Made by a program: the position numbers and the translations under genes. From positions 159,096-223,095 of the forward strand of contig NZ_FNAJ01000014.1 in the NCBI RefSeq assembly GCF_900101905.1: 64,000 nt of DNA, in the 5' to 3' direction. The notes under the pieces are model-generated. The model had not been told where the DNA came from. It did no database searches and was given only the letters and a program-made list of their open reading frames with translations. The DNA is from Myxococcus virescens (GTDB lineage: Bacteria; Myxococcota; Myxococcia; Myxococcales; Myxococcaceae). Below, one piece after another: positions 63,514 to 64,000 of the stretch; positions within the stretch are counted from its first letter, which is position 1, and every line of letters begins with the position of its first letter.

Positions 63514-63680
63514 GTGACGCCCGGCATCGAACAGCTTCACCAGACCATCGCCCAAGGCGTGTACAACAAGCTGACGACGGCTGGGTTCAGGCCACCTATT
63601 CGTACCTGGCCATCACCCTCTTCTCCGAAGAAACCGGCCGGTACCCCCTCGCCGACGGGCAGCAGCGCTCCTTCGCTCGG
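63514..63680 (+). pseudogene. YezG/DUF600-like immunity fragment, frameshifted and cut short
   Basis: The frame GIEQLHQTIAQGVYNKLTTA (from GTG 63514) shifts by one base into VQATYSYLAITLFSEETGRY. Joined, it resembles the start of YezG-like (DUF600) antitoxins, which begin with a similar helix and a Tyr/Leu-rich strand. It is cut off near 63680 where the IS30 transposase gene begins. Confidence 0.45.
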
Positions 63681-63685
63681 CGGTT

Positions 63686-64000
63686 TCAGCCGGTCATCGC
63701 AACACTTTGAGCGAATACCTCTGCGGGGGTACGCCAGTCGAGTGTCTGGCGGGGGCGGGTGTTGAGTTGATGGGCGACGGCGTCGAGTTGGGCGCGCGAC
63801 AGGCCGCTCAAGTCCAGGCCCTTGGGGAAGTACTGGCGCAGTAGTCCGTTGGTGTTCTCGTTGCTGCCGCGTTGCCACGGGCTGTGGGGGTCGCAGAAAT
63901 AGACTTGGACGTCGGTGTCGATGGTGAAGCGCGCGTGCTCGGCCATCTCCTTGCCCTGGTCCCAGGTGAGGCTGCGGCGCAGGGCCTGCGGCAGCTGGCC
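63686..64000 (-). mobile_element. IS30-family transposase, C-terminal part (runs off the window)
   Basis: The minus-strand frame is open to the window edge (LRRSLTWDQGKEMAEHARFT at the edge) and ends QSVAMTG at 63686. The DDE signature is visible: the Asp in TWDQGKE and the Glu in HSPWQRGSNENTNGLLRQYF, then the LDAVAHQLNTRPRQTLDW motif typical of IS30. The N-terminus and one end of the element are outside the window. The IS end near 63680 was not delimited; no clear terminal repeat was found. Confidence 0.9.

Noticed and set aside
1..64000. tRNA, rRNA or riboswitch genes
   Set aside because: No stretch with tRNA-like stem arrangement, rRNA identity or a known riboswitch core was recognised by eye. 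A covariance-model scan would be needed to be sure.

Overview
This is high-GC DNA with strong G/C third-position bias. It is almost certainly from a myxobacterium of the Myxococcus/Corallococcus/Pyxidicoccus group. Three surface proteins end in the MYXO-CTERM pattern (short Gly-Cys motif, hydrophobic segment, Arg cluster). Several lipoproteins carry Asp-Ala-Gly (DAG) linkers, and Kelch, NHL and SBBP propeller proteins are abundant. No rRNA, tRNA or CRISPR array was seen. The assignment is by style and family content; no marker gene is present.

Layout. 0-5.5 kb: the end of a surface protein, then a minus-strand three-gene cassette (121-aa small protein, 320-aa protein, 1050-aa nitrilase-like protein with a Cys-rich end). 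5.5-18 kb: a spermidine-synthase-like protein, two TetR/VOC modules, a Kelch/HYR lipoprotein paired with an OmpA-family protein, two tandem membrane PH-like proteins, a small frameshifted gene and an MBL-fold lipid-hydrolase-like protein. 19.7-24.7 kb: a complete retron, consisting of a HEAT-like protein, a SWIM zinc-finger protein, an msr/msd RNA locus bounded by a 22-bp inverted repeat, and a 427-aa retron reverse transcriptase. 24.7-33 kb: GFA protein, KamA-type radical SAM enzyme, an integrase pseudogene, an Mpo1-like protein, a FAD monooxygenase and a 5'-nucleotidase lipoprotein. 33.5-45 kb: DAG-linker lipoprotein, a second copy of the small-protein cassette, an MBL-NHL giant protein with a Cys-rich partner, an SBBP propeller and a polysaccharide deacetylase. 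45-53 kb: SDR, ArsR/SRPBCC pair, alpha/beta hydrolase, DUF4476 protein, TrmB regulator overlapping an aspartyl protease, and a small Cys-rich lipoprotein. 53.8-64 kb: a DUF262-AlbA_2 fusion (defence candidate), GH114 lipoprotein, fatty acid hydroxylase, AlkD-like glycosylase, and a decaying stretch with immunity-like genes, integrase debris and an IS30 transposase running off the right end.

The most notable system is the retron. Its two presumed effector genes overlap by four bases and lie upstream of the RNA, and the RT ribosome-binding site lies inside the a2 arm. From memory, Mx65 of M. xanthus has an RT of the same length and an RNA/DNA of similar size, and type XIII retrons have HEAT/ARM plus WH-SWIM partners. 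These recollections need checking. Secondary points of interest are the DUF262-AlbA_2 fusion, the two paralogous small-protein cassettes and the eroded immunity island.
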